From contig NZ_SNZR01000011.1 in NCBI RefSeq assembly GCF_004363955.1, positions 1,922,001 to 1,986,000 of the forward strand: a stretch of DNA of 64,000 nt, written 5' to 3'. Both the position numbers and the translations under genes were made by a program. The notes under the pieces were generated by a model. That model made no database searches. It was not told the DNA's origin and saw only the letters and a list, made by a program, of their open reading frames with translations. Positions 47,911 through 56,623 of this stretch are shown piece after piece. The first letter of the stretch is position 1, and each line of letters opens with the position of its first letter. Origin of the DNA: Enterovirga rhinocerotis. GTDB lineage: Bacteria; Pseudomonadota; Alphaproteobacteria; Rhizobiales; Beijerinckiaceae.

Positions 47911-48672
47911 ATGTTCAAGCGAATTGCAGCACTTTTCGTCGCGCTGACGACCCTGGCCGCGGCGCCGAGCGTCGTATGGGCCCAAGGTGCAAGCCAGCCC
48001 AAGAAGATCCTGATCGTCGTCTCCAGCCTCGACAAGAAGGCGCCCAACCTCGTCGGCGGGTATTGGTTTCCGGAACTGACCCACCCGGTCGAGGTCTACG
48101 ACAAGGCCGGCATCGAGTTCGACATCGCCAGTCCGAAGGGTGGCCTCTCGCCATTCGACGGCTTCGATCTGAAGGACCAGGCGACCCTCGATTTCTGGAC
48201 GAATGCAGGCCATCGCACAAAGATCGCGAATTCGATCAAGCTGTCGGATGTCGACCCGACGAAATACGCCGCCGTCCAGCTCGTCGGCGGTCACGGCCCG
48301 ATGTGGGACTTCGTCGACAATCCCGAACTCGACGCCATCATCCGCTCGATCCACGATCGCGGCGGGATCGTCAGCGCGGTCTGTCACGGTCCTGCGGGAC
48401 TGCTCGGCGTGCGTCTCGCCAACGGCGAGAGGCTCATCAAGGGCAAGAAGCTGACAGGCTTCACCGCCGAGGAAGAGGCCTCGCGTGGATACGACAGGAT
48501 CGTGCCCTTCGAGCTCGAGGGCGCGCTCAAGACCGCCGGCGCGGCGTTCGAGGAGGCGCCGATCTTCCAGAGCCGCGTCGTCGTCGACGGCCGTCTGATC
48601 ACCGGCCAGAACCCGGCCTCGGCCCGCGAATTCGGCGAAGCCGTCGCCAAGGCGCTCGGCTCGAAATCCTGA
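47911..48672 (+). CDS. DJ-1/PfpI-family protein with signal peptide
   Basis: A 253-residue class I glutamine-amidotransferase-like protein. The nucleophile elbow is SAVCHGPAGLLG (Cys-His). GGHGPMWDF and ITGQNPASAREFGEAVAKAL are typical of the chaperone/glyoxalase III branch (HchA-like). Unusually, it begins with an export signal (RIAALFVALTTLAAAPSVVW), so it should act in the periplasm. It is probably controlled by the divergent LysR regulator. Confidence 0.9.
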   Translation: MFKRIAALFVALTTLAAAPSVVWAQGASQPKKILIVVSSLDKKAPNLVGGYWFPELTHPVEVYDKAGIEFDIASPKGGLSPFDGFDLKDQATLDFWTNAGHRTKIANSIKLSDVDPTKYAAVQLVGGHGPMWDFVDNPELDAIIRSIHDRGGIVSAVCHGPAGLLGVRLANGERLIKGKKLTGFTAEEEASRGYDRIVPFELEGALKTAGAAFEEAPIFQSRVVVDGRLITGQNPASAREFGEAVAKALGSKS

Positions 48673-48722
48673 GGGCCGCCGCACCCGTCGGCGACAGGGG
48701 ATCGACAGCCGTCGTGCCGCAC

Positions 48723-48750
48723 GATGGGCGCTTCGTCCGATGCGCCCATC
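48723..48750. terminator. Bidirectional stem-loop between convergent genes
   Basis: Nine-base arms GATGGGCGC (48723-48731) and GCGCCCATC (48742-48750), followed on the plus strand by GCTTTCC. It lies between the stops of the DJ-1/PfpI-family and RTX-repeat genes. Confidence 0.65.
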
Positions 48751-48782
48751 GCTTTCCTGTCGTGGGACGGTCGCTGCCCGCC

Positions 48783-50075
48783 TCAGATGACGATGTCGAA
48801 ATGCGCGGCGGTGAGGGTGGGGTTGGTCGTGAGGACGGCGATGAGCTGCGGGGCCTCGTCGCGGCCGGAGCCGTCGGCGTCGTAATAGAGATGGCCCTTG
48901 CTCTCGACGTACAGGAACCGATCCGTCGCCGAGGTCGCCCGGCCCGTGGTGCTCAGCACGAATTGCTCGGGCGTGAGCTCGTCCCCGGCGACCAGGCCGC
49001 CGCCGAAGAGGGCGGCGCTGATCTGGAGCATATCCTCGGCCGCTACGAAATCGCGGATCATGTCGCGGTCGGCCGTCGTCGCGGTCAGCACGAAGGTGTC
49101 CGCGCCCGCCCCGCCGAACAGGTTGTCGATGCCCGCGCCGCCGATCAGCGTGTCGTTGCCGGCCCCGCCGCGGATCGTGTCGCGCCCGCCCCCGCCGAAG
49201 AGGACGTTGTCGCCCCCGTTGCCCTGGATGACGTTGTCGAGGTTGTTGCCGGTGGCGGAGACGATGCCGTCGCGCAGGATCAGGCGCTCGACCGAGGCGC
49301 CGTCGGCGAGGACGTAGCCGTCGACGCCCAGCATGGCGGTGTCGTAGCCCTCGCCCGCCTCCTCGACCATCACGTCGCCGAGATCGTCGATGTAGTAGGT
49401 GTCGTTGCCGATGCCGCCGATGAGGATGTCCGCGCCGCCCCGCCCGTCGAGTCGGTCGTTGCCGGCCCCGCCCGAGAGGGTGTTGGCGCCGCTGTTGCCC
49501 ATCAGGATGTTGTTCAGCGCGTTGCCGAAGCCGCTGAGATCGGCGCTGCCCATGAGGAACAGGTTCTCGACGTTGTCGCCGAGGACATAGCCGTCGAGCG
49601 TGGTGCGGACCTGGTCGATCCCCTCGCCGGCGAGTTCCACAACGACGTCGCCGACATTGTCGACGACAAAGATGTCGTTGCCGGTGCCGCCCGTCATCGT
49701 GTCGGCCCCGAGGCCGCCGTCGAGGCGGTCGTTGCCGCCGCCCCCGGACAGGCTATCGTTCCCGAGACCCGCTATAAGAATATCTCCGAAGTTTCCACCT
49801 CCGAGCGCAACGGGTGCCAAATTCTGCGAAAAATTAGCACTGATCGAATACTGATCGGCGCGCATCCAATCGGAAAAATCGTTTGGGTCGCCGAAGAACG
49901 ATCCGCCATTGTAATTGGCTACTCCGAAATTCATCAGAAACCAACTTGGCGACGTATAAGGACCGACGCCGTAACTAATGGCTGAGTTTTGATAGTCGTT
50001 AGGGTTCGTATTGGTGAAGTTTACCGTACTGGTCGGATCAAAATCGCCGCCATAGGTGAATGAGATGGTTGCCAT
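48783..50075 (-). CDS. RTX (hemolysin-type) calcium-binding repeat protein
   Basis: A 430-residue secreted-type protein. The first ~95 residues are a low-GC, Asn/Ser/Tyr-rich region with no known fold. Glycine/aspartate nonapeptides (GGXGXDXUX) follow in several blocks (LSGGGGNDRLDGGLGADTMT, LFGGAGADTF), separated by VENLFLMG-type segments. The end is a typical C-terminal type I secretion region rich in hydrophobic and Thr residues. Ca2+ binding folds such repeats outside the cell. No type I secretion genes are adjacent. N-terminal base composition differs clearly from the repeat part. Confidence 0.9.
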   Translation of the reverse strand: MATISFTYGGDFDPTSTVNFTNTNPNDYQNSAISYGVGPYTSPSWFLMNFGVANYNGGSFFGDPNDFSDWMRADQYSISANFSQNLAPVALGGGNFGDILIAGLGNDSLSGGGGNDRLDGGLGADTMTGGTGNDIFVVDNVGDVVVELAGEGIDQVRTTLDGYVLGDNVENLFLMGSADLSGFGNALNNILMGNSGANTLSGGAGNDRLDGRGGADILIGGIGNDTYYIDDLGDVMVEEAGEGYDTAMLGVDGYVLADGASVERLILRDGIVSATGNNLDNVIQGNGGDNVLFGGGGRDTIRGGAGNDTLIGGAGIDNLFGGAGADTFVLTATTADRDMIRDFVAAEDMLQISAALFGGGLVAGDELTPEQFVLSTTGRATSATDRFLYVESKGHLYYDADGSGRDEAPQLIAVLTTNPTLTAAHFDIVI

Positions 50076-50326
50076 CGCTGCCTCCTGAGCATGAGGCCAC
50101 CGCCCCGCGCACTACAAGTCTCACCCGTCACATCGCCGGTTAAGGGTCTATCTCTGAACGCGATGAAATTTGTTGCTTCTGCCGTTTCGATAGAATCGTA
50201 CGTTGGATCCCAACGATGTCGCCTTCACGAACACGGCTACTTCGCTCGGACGGGCCTCGTCGGGATCATCGAGGCGACAGCTCGATCGGCAGCCCCTCCG
50301 GCACGGCGGGGCCGTCCACCTCCGCT

Positions 50327-50488
50327 TCACGCCGGTCTCGCCTGCCGCATGGCGCGGACGATCTCCCGCAGCTCTCGCATCTCCGCTCGCTTCTCGGCCT
50401 CTTCGTCCATCTCACGATCGTGAGCCTCGGCCTCGAGGCACCCGGCGCAGCGGGTCAGGGCCGCCGTCAGCATCGTGATCGCGTTCAC
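50327..50488 (-). CDS. Small coiled-coil protein (53 aa), possibly element-derived
   Basis: A GTG-started ORF whose first codon overlaps the stop of the upstream remnant (GTGA), suggesting translational coupling. It encodes NAITMLTAALTRCAGCLEAE followed by a Glu/Arg-rich helix and a short basic end, a likely coiled coil with a CxxC pair. No homologue is recognised. Confidence 0.4.
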   Translation of the reverse strand: MNAITMLTAALTRCAGCLEAEAHDREMDEEAEKRAEMRELREIVRAMRQARPA

Positions 50489-50843
50489 GAGCACTCGATG
50501 TCGCGGGCGCCCGGAAAGGGCCCGTCGGCGGTCGGAAGGATTTCGGGCTTCAGCGGCTCGCGCCGGCCGCTCGCCGCCTCCTTCGTATAGGCAAGGTATC
50601 CGACGACAATCGCCGAAGCCTTCCATGGAAGACGACGCCCCATTGCCGTTCGGAGGCGAGCTCCGCCAGAGCGGCATTGATGGGGTTCCCGAAGGTCCGT
50701 CGCCACGGCACGATGAGCCAGAGGCCCCAACCGATCGTCATGCACGCGAAGAGATGTTCGACGAGGCGATCGGGATAGACGTCGACGAAGCGCTCGCGAC
50801 GGACGCCATCCCATCCCTGCTGCAGGATCGGTGCGACCGGAAG
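50485..50843 (-). pseudogene. Probable frameshifted small membrane-protein gene
   Basis: One frame (50843 down to 50550) reads natural-looking sequence, GWDGVRRERFVDVYPDRLVE then LWLIVPWRRTFGNPINAALA. It then becomes Arg-rich, while a second frame continues with AIVVGYLAYTKEAASGRREP and ends at 50485. An upstream TAG (50844-50846), no ATG or GTG before 50741, and this frame switch near 50620 suggest a decayed gene. The alternative is two unrelated short ORFs. Confidence 0.3.
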
Positions 50844-50935
50844 CTAATTGCGATCGACGTGCGATTGAACCGCCGCGACCTTCAGGCAATCGGCGCCCGC
50901 TCAATCCCAAAAAGCAATGTATTGAAGCGGGTTGA

Positions 50936-51010
<75 letters not shown>

Positions 51011-51104
51011 GGGATGCCGGCGGATCGTGCCCGCCGGGAAGGGCCGTATAGAGGCTCGCGCCGGCCGGCGCAAGCACTCTGTCGACCTTTGTTTCGCAGA
51101 GCGA

Positions 51105-52307
51105 TCAGTCCACGCGCTCGAAGGCCATGGCGGCGCCCTGCCCTACGCCGACGCACATCGTGGCGAGGCCGTAGCGCGCGCCGCGGCGGCCAAGTTCCTC
51201 AACGACATCCATGGCGATTCGGGCGCCCGACATGCCGAGCGGATGGCCGAGCGCGATGCCGCCGCCATTCGGATTGACGAACTCGGCATCGTCGGCGACG
51301 CCGAGCTGGCGCAGCGAGGCGAGGACCTGCGAGGCGAAGGCCTCGTTCAGCTCGATCAGCTCGATGTCCGAGACGCGCAGGCCCAGGCGCTCGAGCAGCT
51401 TGCGCGTCGCCGGGACGGGGCCGATGCCCATGACGCGCGGCGGCACGCCCGCGGAGGCGAGGCCGAGCACGCGGGCCCGCTTCACGAGCCCGTGCTTCTC
51501 CGCCGCCTCGGCCGAGGCGAGGATCAGCGCGGCCGCGCCGTCGTTCACGCCCGAGGCGTTGCCGGCCGTGACCGACCCTCCGGCCCGAATCGGCCTCAGC
51601 TTGGCGAGCATCTCCGCGGTCGTCTCCGGGCGCGGATGCTCGTCCCGGTCGACCACCGTCACCTGCCCCTTCCGGCCCGTGATCTCGACCGGAACGATCC
51701 GCGCGCCGAGCCGCCCCGCCGCCTGCGCCGCCGCGGCGCGCTGCTGCGAGCGCAGCGCATAGGCATCCTGGTCCTCGCGCGAGACCTGGAAATCCTGCGC
51801 GACGTTCTCGGCGGTGTCCGGCATCGAATCGACACCGTATTGCTGCTTCATCAGCGGGTTGACGAAGCGCCAGCCGATGGTGGTGTCGTGGATCTCGGCC
51901 GAGCGCTGGAACGCCGTCTCGGCCTTGCCCATCACGAAGGGCGCGCGGGTCATGGATTCGACGCCGCCCGCGATCACGAGATCGGCCTCGCCGGCCTTGA
52001 TGGCCCGCGCGCCCGCCCCGACCGCGTCGAGGCCCGAAGCGCAGAGGCGGTTCAGCGTCACGCCCGGCACGGAATCCGGCAGCCCGGCGAGAAGCACCGC
52101 CATCCGCGCGACGTTCCGGTTATCCTCGCCAGCCTGGTTGGCGCAGCCGAGATAGACCTCGTCAACATGATCCGCGATGCCGGGATGCCGCTTCAGCAGC
52201 TCCCGGATCGGGATGGCAGCGAGATCGTCCGTCCGCACCGGCGCCAGGGCGCCTCCGAAGCGGCCGATGGGCGTGCGGACGGCTTCGCAGACGAAGACCT
52301 CCTTCAT
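51105..52307 (-). CDS. pcaF: Thiolase, 3-oxoadipyl-CoA thiolase type
   Basis: A 400-residue type II thiolase. The nucleophile Cys is in [12 protein letters not shown], the His is in [16 protein letters not shown] and the second Cys is in [10 protein letters not shown]. The sequence [20 protein letters not shown] and a [10 protein letters not shown] tract are characteristic of PcaF-type enzymes that finish the beta-ketoadipate pathway; acetyl-CoA acetyltransferase activity is an alternative. The start ATG is at 52307. It lies downstream of OYE and SDR genes on the same strand and away from other pca genes. Confidence 0.88.
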   Translation of the reverse strand: MKEVFVCEAVRTPIGRFGGALAPVRTDDLAAIPIRELLKRHPGIADHVDEVYLGCANQAGEDNRNVARMAVLLAGLPDSVPGVTLNRLCASGLDAVGAGARAIKAGEADLVIAGGVESMTRAPFVMGKAETAFQRSAEIHDTTIGWRFVNPLMKQQYGVDSMPDTAENVAQDFQVSREDQDAYALRSQQRAAAAQAAGRLGARIVPVEITGRKGQVTVVDRDEHPRPETTAEMLAKLRPIRAGGSVTAGNASGVNDGAAALILASAEAAEKHGLVKRARVLGLASAGVPPRVMGIGPVPATRKLLERLGLRVSDIELIELNEAFASQVLASLRQLGVADDAEFVNPNGGGIALGHPLGMSGARIAMDVVEELGRRGARYGLATMCVGVGQGAAMAFERVD

Positions 52308-52359
52308 GGTATTCTCCTCCGGCGCGGCCGAACGGCCCGCTCCTGACAACGTCAAAGAT

Positions 52360-53481
52360 TTACTCGGCGGCCTTGAGCGCCGGCTCGTGCTTGTAGGCGG
52401 CTCCCGGCCACAGGTTCGGCGCGGCGCGCTGATATTGCAGCGGACGCGCGACTTCCGCGCCGAGCACCTGGGCAGCGTTCCAGGCCCAATGCGGATCGTC
52501 GAGCACGGTGCGGGCCAGGGCGATCATGTCCGCCTCGCCGGACGCCACGATCGCTTCGGCCTGGTGAGGCGTGACGATCAGCCCGACCGCCCAGACCGGG
52601 ATGTCGACGCGGCGGCGGATCTCCGCCGCGAAGGGGACCTGATAGCCAGGGCCGATCGCGATCTTGGCGCCGAGGGCGACCCCGCCGGAGGTGACGTCGA
52701 TATAGTGGCAGCCCCGAGCCTTGAGCTCGCTCGCGAAGGCGACGGCCTCCTCGACGTCGATCCCGCCCTCGATCCAGTCCGACCCGGTGATCCGCGCACC
52801 GACGGCCATGGTGTCCGGCGCGACCGCCTTGACGGCGTCGAAGACGCGCAGCGGAAACCTCATCCTGTTCTCGAGGCTACCGCCGTAAGCATCTGTCCGC
52901 TTGTTGGAAAGCGGCGAAAGGAACTGGTGGAGAAGGTAGCCGTGGGCGGCGTGGACCTCGACGAGGTCGATCCCCTGCCGGGCCGCGCGCCGCGTGGTCG
53001 CGGCGAAGGCGTCGACGATCCGGTCGAGATCGGCTTCCGTCGCCTCGGAGGGCGTATGCCAGTCGTCGGCGAAGGGGATGGCCGAGGCCGAGACGGTCTG
53101 CCAGGGATCGCCGTCCGGCCCGAGCGCTCGGCCGCCTTGCCAGGGCACCTGCGAGGAAGCCTTGCGGCCGGCATGAGCGAGTTGGATCCCGATCCGGGCC
53201 GAGCCGTGCTTGCGGCAGAAGCCCATGATGCGGGCGAAAGCGGCCTCGTTGTCGTCGTTGTAGAGGCCGAGGCAATGATGCGTGATCCGGCCGATCTCCT
53301 CGACCGCCGTCGCCTCCAGCACGAGGACGGAGGCCCCGGACATGGCGAGCGATCCGAGATGGACAAGGTGCCAGTCATTCGCATCGCCATGGATGGCGCT
53401 GTACTGGCACATCGGCGCGATCGCGATCCGGTTGGGCAGATCGAGGGGGCCGATCCGGATCGGGGAGAAGAGTTCGCTCAT
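52360..53481 (-). CDS. Old yellow enzyme family NADH:flavin oxidoreductase (YqjM-like)
   Basis: A 373-residue FMN TIM-barrel ene-reductase. It has the thermophilic-like/YqjM Cys-Tyr pair in [11 protein letters not shown] residues in [11 protein letters not shown], and the substrate-binding His pair in [20 protein letters not shown]. It reduces activated C=C bonds using NAD(P)H. It lies between the SDR gene (16 bp) and the thiolase gene (52 bp) on the same strand, so the three probably form an operon. Confidence 0.93.
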   Translation of the reverse strand: MSELFSPIRIGPLDLPNRIAIAPMCQYSAIHGDANDWHLVHLGSLAMSGASVLVLEATAVEEIGRITHHCLGLYNDDNEAAFARIMGFCRKHGSARIGIQLAHAGRKASSQVPWQGGRALGPDGDPWQTVSASAIPFADDWHTPSEATEADLDRIVDAFAATTRRAARQGIDLVEVHAAHGYLLHQFLSPLSNKRTDAYGGSLENRMRFPLRVFDAVKAVAPDTMAVGARITGSDWIEGGIDVEEAVAFASELKARGCHYIDVTSGGVALGAKIAIGPGYQVPFAAEIRRRVDIPVWAVGLIVTPHQAEAIVASGEADMIALARTVLDDPHWAWNAAQVLGAEVARPLQYQRAAPNLWPGAAYKHEPALKAAE

Positions 53482-53497
53482 CGGGAGTTATAGCCTC

Positions 53498-54250
53498 TCA
53501 GACACATCGGCCGCCGTCGACGGCGAGAACCGTTCCTGTCACCATCTCGCCCTCGTCCGAACAGAGGAAGAGAGCGGCGTTCGCGATATCCTGGGCGGTC
53601 GAGAGCCGACCCCAGGGGATGCTCGCCTTGAAAGCCTCGCGCTTCTCGGGCGTGTCCTCGCCCATGAAGGAGGCGAGGAGCGGCGTGTCCCCGGCGACCG
53701 GCGCGATGCAATTGACGCGCACCCGGTCGGGCGCGAGCTCCACCGCCATCGATTTGGAGAGAAGGTTCACCGCGCCCTTCGAGGCGTTGTACCAGGTGAG
53801 GCCCGGCCGCGGCCGGATGCCCGCCGTAGAGCCGATATTGAGGATGCAGCCGCCGCGGCGGCTGCGAAAATGCGGCAGCACCGCTCGGGTGAGGAGGTAG
53901 ACCGACTTCACGTTCACGGCGAAGATGCGGTCGTATTCCTCTTCCTCGACCTCCAGCATGGGCCGGTTGCGATGGGTCGTGCCGGCATTGTTGACGACGA
54001 TGTCGACGCCGCCAAACCGCTCGATCGCCGCCTCGGCCGCGCGGTTCACGTCGCCGGCCTTGGAGACGTCGCAGCCGAGCCCGATGGCGGCCGCCCCGAA
54101 CGGCTCGGCAGCCTTCGCCACCGCGGCTTCGTTGATATCGAGCATCGCGACCCGCGCACCCTCGCGGATGAAGGTCTCCGCGATGCCGAGGCCGAAGCCC
54201 TGGGCAGCCCCCGTCACGATCGCGGTCTTGTTGTGCAGCCGTCCGGCCAT
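53498..54250 (-). CDS. SDR-family oxidoreductase
   Basis: A 250-residue short-chain dehydrogenase. The cofactor motif is TGAAQGFGLGIAE, with Asp in AMLDINE suggesting NAD(H). NNAG is present and the YxxxK pair is in LTWYNASKGAV. The ATG is at 54250. It is the first gene of an SDR-OYE-thiolase run, which together could reduce and cleave an unsaturated or hydroxylated ketoacyl chain; the actual substrate is unknown. Confidence 0.9.
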   Translation of the reverse strand: MAGRLHNKTAIVTGAAQGFGLGIAETFIREGARVAMLDINEAAVAKAAEPFGAAAIGLGCDVSKAGDVNRAAEAAIERFGGVDIVVNNAGTTHRNRPMLEVEEEEYDRIFAVNVKSVYLLTRAVLPHFRSRRGGCILNIGSTAGIRPRPGLTWYNASKGAVNLLSKSMAVELAPDRVRVNCIAPVAGDTPLLASFMGEDTPEKREAFKASIPWGRLSTAQDIANAALFLCSDEGEMVTGTVLAVDGGRCV

Positions 54251-54428
54251 ATCTGCCTCCCAGCCCGTCCGCGCCTGTCTCGGGGGTCCCGCGAGCGGCG
54301 TCAACCCAGCGCGGCGTCCGGGGTTGATCTGCGGCGAGGTTTTGACGACACTGCCTGTGAAGCAGCGTGACGCTGCCGTCGGCGAGAACGTTCGCCACTC
54401 GGATCCTGGGGGTAGAACAGGAGGCCGG

Positions 54429-54839
54429 ATGAGCACCGCCGGACTGCGCCGGCGTACGGCGCTCATCGTGGAGAGTGATCGCTGCCGCAGCGATCTCGCC
54501 GCAATGATGATGAAGGAATTCGATCTCGAGATCACGCAGGTCGCCGATGCCGACGATGCGATCGATCACCTCTGCGCCAGCCCGTCCGGCGTGGATATCG
54601 CGCTGATCGAGATGTCTCTCGACGGCAGCATGGACGGCCTCGCGCTCGCCCGGCGCATCTCGGTCCTCTGGCCGACCATGAGCGTGATCGTCACCTCGCG
54701 CACGGTCTGCTCGGGCGATGCCCCGGCCCTGCCTTCGCGAACCACCTTCGTGCGAAAGCCCTGCCGCCCCCTCGACATCGTCGCGGCCACCGCGAATGCG
54801 GCGCGCGCCGACCATTCCCTGCGCTCGCTCCGCTTCTGA
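54429..54839 (+). CDS. Stand-alone receiver-domain protein with Glu at the phosphorylation site
   Basis: A 136-residue CheY-like protein without output domain. The fold pattern is clear (TALIVESDRCRSDLAAMMMK, PTMSVIVTSR, TTFVRKPCRPLDI). The switch Thr and the conserved Lys are present. The residue in the phospho-acceptor position of beta-3 (VDIALIEMSLDGSMDGLALA) is Glu61 instead of Asp. It would not be phosphorylated normally and might mimic the activated state. It is divergent from the SDR gene. Another receiver-like gene follows 337 bp downstream. Confidence 0.78.
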   Translation: MSTAGLRRRTALIVESDRCRSDLAAMMMKEFDLEITQVADADDAIDHLCASPSGVDIALIEMSLDGSMDGLALARRISVLWPTMSVIVTSRTVCSGDAPALPSRTTFVRKPCRPLDIVAATANAARADHSLRSLRF

Positions 54840-55176
54840 TCGCCCGGCCGCGCGCGTCGTCCCTCCCGCTAGACCGGGCGGGAACCGATGACGCCCGTCC
54901 TCGCGCTTCCGTGCGGCAGGGCACCCACCGCTCAGTTTTAAAACGGACCTGCCGGTCGAGGGGCGACCTAAGGTCGCGACAGGGGGGACGCTTGCTGCCG
55001 CCCCCTCGCTCGGGCCGCCGCATCCGTCCCAAATCGAGTCGGCCGGCCGGCGGCTCTTAACGCCTCGTTAGAGTTTGAGTGGTCAGATTAAGATCTCATT
55101 GACGAATGCTGCCGAGCCCCTGGGGCCGGACCGGCGGTGAGGGACGAGCGGCGCAACGAAACTTCGGAGATCAACC
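54840..55176. other. Intergenic region between the two receiver-like genes
   Basis: A 337-bp gap with no protein-like frame. It contains an inverted repeat at about 54869-54889 (TCCCGC/GCGGGA), and an AT-richer segment at about 55050-55105 that should hold the promoter of the downstream gene. No known riboswitch or small RNA was recognised. Confidence 0.4.
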
Positions 55177-55581
55177 GTGGCCAGGCAATTGACTGTGCTC
55201 CTCGTGGCGAGCGACGGGCTGACCCGCCAGATCACGGCGAACGGGCTTGCCATGTACGGATACGAGCCGATCCTCGCCAAGGACGGCGTCGAGGCGATGG
55301 TCGCGCTCACCGGAGAGACGAGGATCGACATCCTCGTCGTCGATGCCGATCTCGGCGGCGACATCCCCGGCGTCGAGGTCGCGAAAGCCGCCCGTCTCCG
55401 CAATCCGCGCATCGACGTCATCTACACGTCGCGCATGCCGTTCCGGATCCCCGAAGGCGCCAAGGTGAAGGGCGCGCCGTCGATCCGCACGCCCTACCAG
55501 CCCCAGCAGATCGTCGGCATGATCTCCGAACTCCGCCATCGCGGCGGCGGCTCCGACGACTACGCCCGCCGGGTCGCCTGA
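55177..55581 (+). CDS. Stand-alone receiver-like protein with substituted active-site residues
   Basis: A 134-residue CheY-like protein, GTG start with CGGAG upstream. Asp56 (DILVVDADLGGDIPG) and the switch Thr (VIYTSRM) are kept. The acidic pocket is reduced (LLVASDG), and the invariant Lys is replaced by Thr105 (SIRTPYQPQQ). Such a protein may bind partners without normal phospho-switching. It lies between another atypical receiver and a diguanylate cyclase, suggesting a local signalling group. Confidence 0.75.
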   Translation: MARQLTVLLVASDGLTRQITANGLAMYGYEPILAKDGVEAMVALTGETRIDILVVDADLGGDIPGVEVAKAARLRNPRIDVIYTSRMPFRIPEGAKVKGAPSIRTPYQPQQIVGMISELRHRGGGSDDYARRVA

Positions 55582-55624
55582 TCCATCGAGCGTCGCCGAG
55601 GCGCGCTGCGCCGGACCGGCTTCC

Positions 55625-56395
55625 TCAGATGTCGGCTTCGGATACCTGCGGCGCTCCCCGGGCCGGGGCCACAGGGGAGCGGCTTCGCTTCTTCCGATAG
55701 AGCTCGCTGTCAGCGCTGGACATCATCTCCTGGAAGGTGACGCCGGACTGGCATCGCTGCACCCCGACCGAAACCGATAGAACATGCGGGAGGCCGGATC
55801 GCTCCCGGAAATTGTCCGTCGCGGCGCGGTTGATGGCGACGACGAGCCGATCGACCGTTCGCGCTTCGCCCCGGGGCACATACGCACAGAATTCGTCGCC
55901 GCCGATGCGCGCGATGAGACATTCGTCGCCCAGGACGATCTCCAGCGCATGGGACACCGCCAGGATCGCGTTGTCACCGGCAAGGTGGCCATGCCGATCG
56001 TTGATCGACTTGAGATAGTCGACGTCAGCGATGATGAACTTGCCGCCCGAACGGAGCTTGATCGCGGCGTCGAACTGCTCTTCGAAGCTTCTCCTGTTCA
56101 ACAGCCCCGTCAGAGGATCGGTACTGGCTCGCCTCGACAATTCGCGCGTCTTCTTCAGAAGACTCCTGTAGGCAAGATCAAGCCGTTCGATCTTCGAAAA
56201 AAGGACAACCGCAATCGGAAAGGCGATGATGAACGGCAGTATCAAGCGAACGATGATCGTAATACCGTCCGACTTCACGCCCAGGTAATATCGGACGGCT
56301 GTAGACGTCGATATAGACAGCGCGGCACAAAACAATGTGACGATCGTCGCCCATTTCAAAACGTAGGGGGAGAGAAATCTCACTTCTTCGACCAC
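55625..56395 (-). CDS. Membrane-bound diguanylate cyclase (GGDEF)
   Basis: A 256-residue protein. Two N-terminal membrane helices (about residues 12-32 and 46-68) are followed by a GGDEF domain from ~88 to 245. The active site GGDEF is intact (residues 165-169), and DPLTGLLNRR and FIIADVDYLKSINDRHGH are typical. The RxxD inhibitory site expected nine residues before the motif reads GDEC, so product inhibition through the I-site is probably absent. It makes c-di-GMP. GTG at 56395 is the longest start. Confidence 0.9.
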   Translation of the reverse strand: MVEEVRFLSPYVLKWATIVTLFCAALSISTSTAVRYYLGVKSDGITIIVRLILPFIIAFPIAVVLFSKIERLDLAYRSLLKKTRELSRRASTDPLTGLLNRRSFEEQFDAAIKLRSGGKFIIADVDYLKSINDRHGHLAGDNAILAVSHALEIVLGDECLIARIGGDEFCAYVPRGEARTVDRLVVAINRAATDNFRERSGLPHVLSVSVGVQRCQSGVTFQEMMSSADSELYRKKRSRSPVAPARGAPQVSEADI

Positions 56396-56623
56396 GGCAG
56401 CGACGTCGGCAGAGGGGTTCTAGCCCCTGACATGACTTGATCACAACCCCCGAGTGCCATAGGCGCGCACGGCGATAGAAGCGCGCTCGCGACGCCGGTC
56501 CGTTCGCCGGCCCGCCAGCGCGCCGAAGGCCCGGCCAACGGCTCGATGCCGGGATATTGACGCATCTGTCCCGGAGCGCATGCTGCGTCGTCCTAGAACC
56601 AACTCAAGAGCGAGGCCGCCCCC

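Larger units (their letters stand above)
50076..50935. other. Gene-poor, decayed-ORF region next to tRNA-Val
   Basis: An 860-bp stretch between the RTX gene start and the tRNA 3' end. No intact recognisable gene is present. On the minus strand, small ORFs are chained by four-base stop/start overlaps (GTGA at 50485-50488 and 50327-50330), as in compact phage or island operons. The part at 50091-50240 is AT-richer and probably contains the RTX promoter. Plus-strand frames here look spurious. Confidence 0.5.

Noticed and set aside
50863..50871. Possible att duplication: GATTGAACC also occurs inside tRNA-Val (50952-50960)
   Set aside because: Only nine bases match and the copy is within 100 bp of the tRNA; this is too short and badly placed for an integration direct repeat.
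54890..54920. EcfG-type (GGAAC-N16/17-CGTT) stress promoter before the second receiver gene
   Set aside because: GGAAC is present but no CGTT occurs at the required distance, and it is over 250 bases from the start codon.
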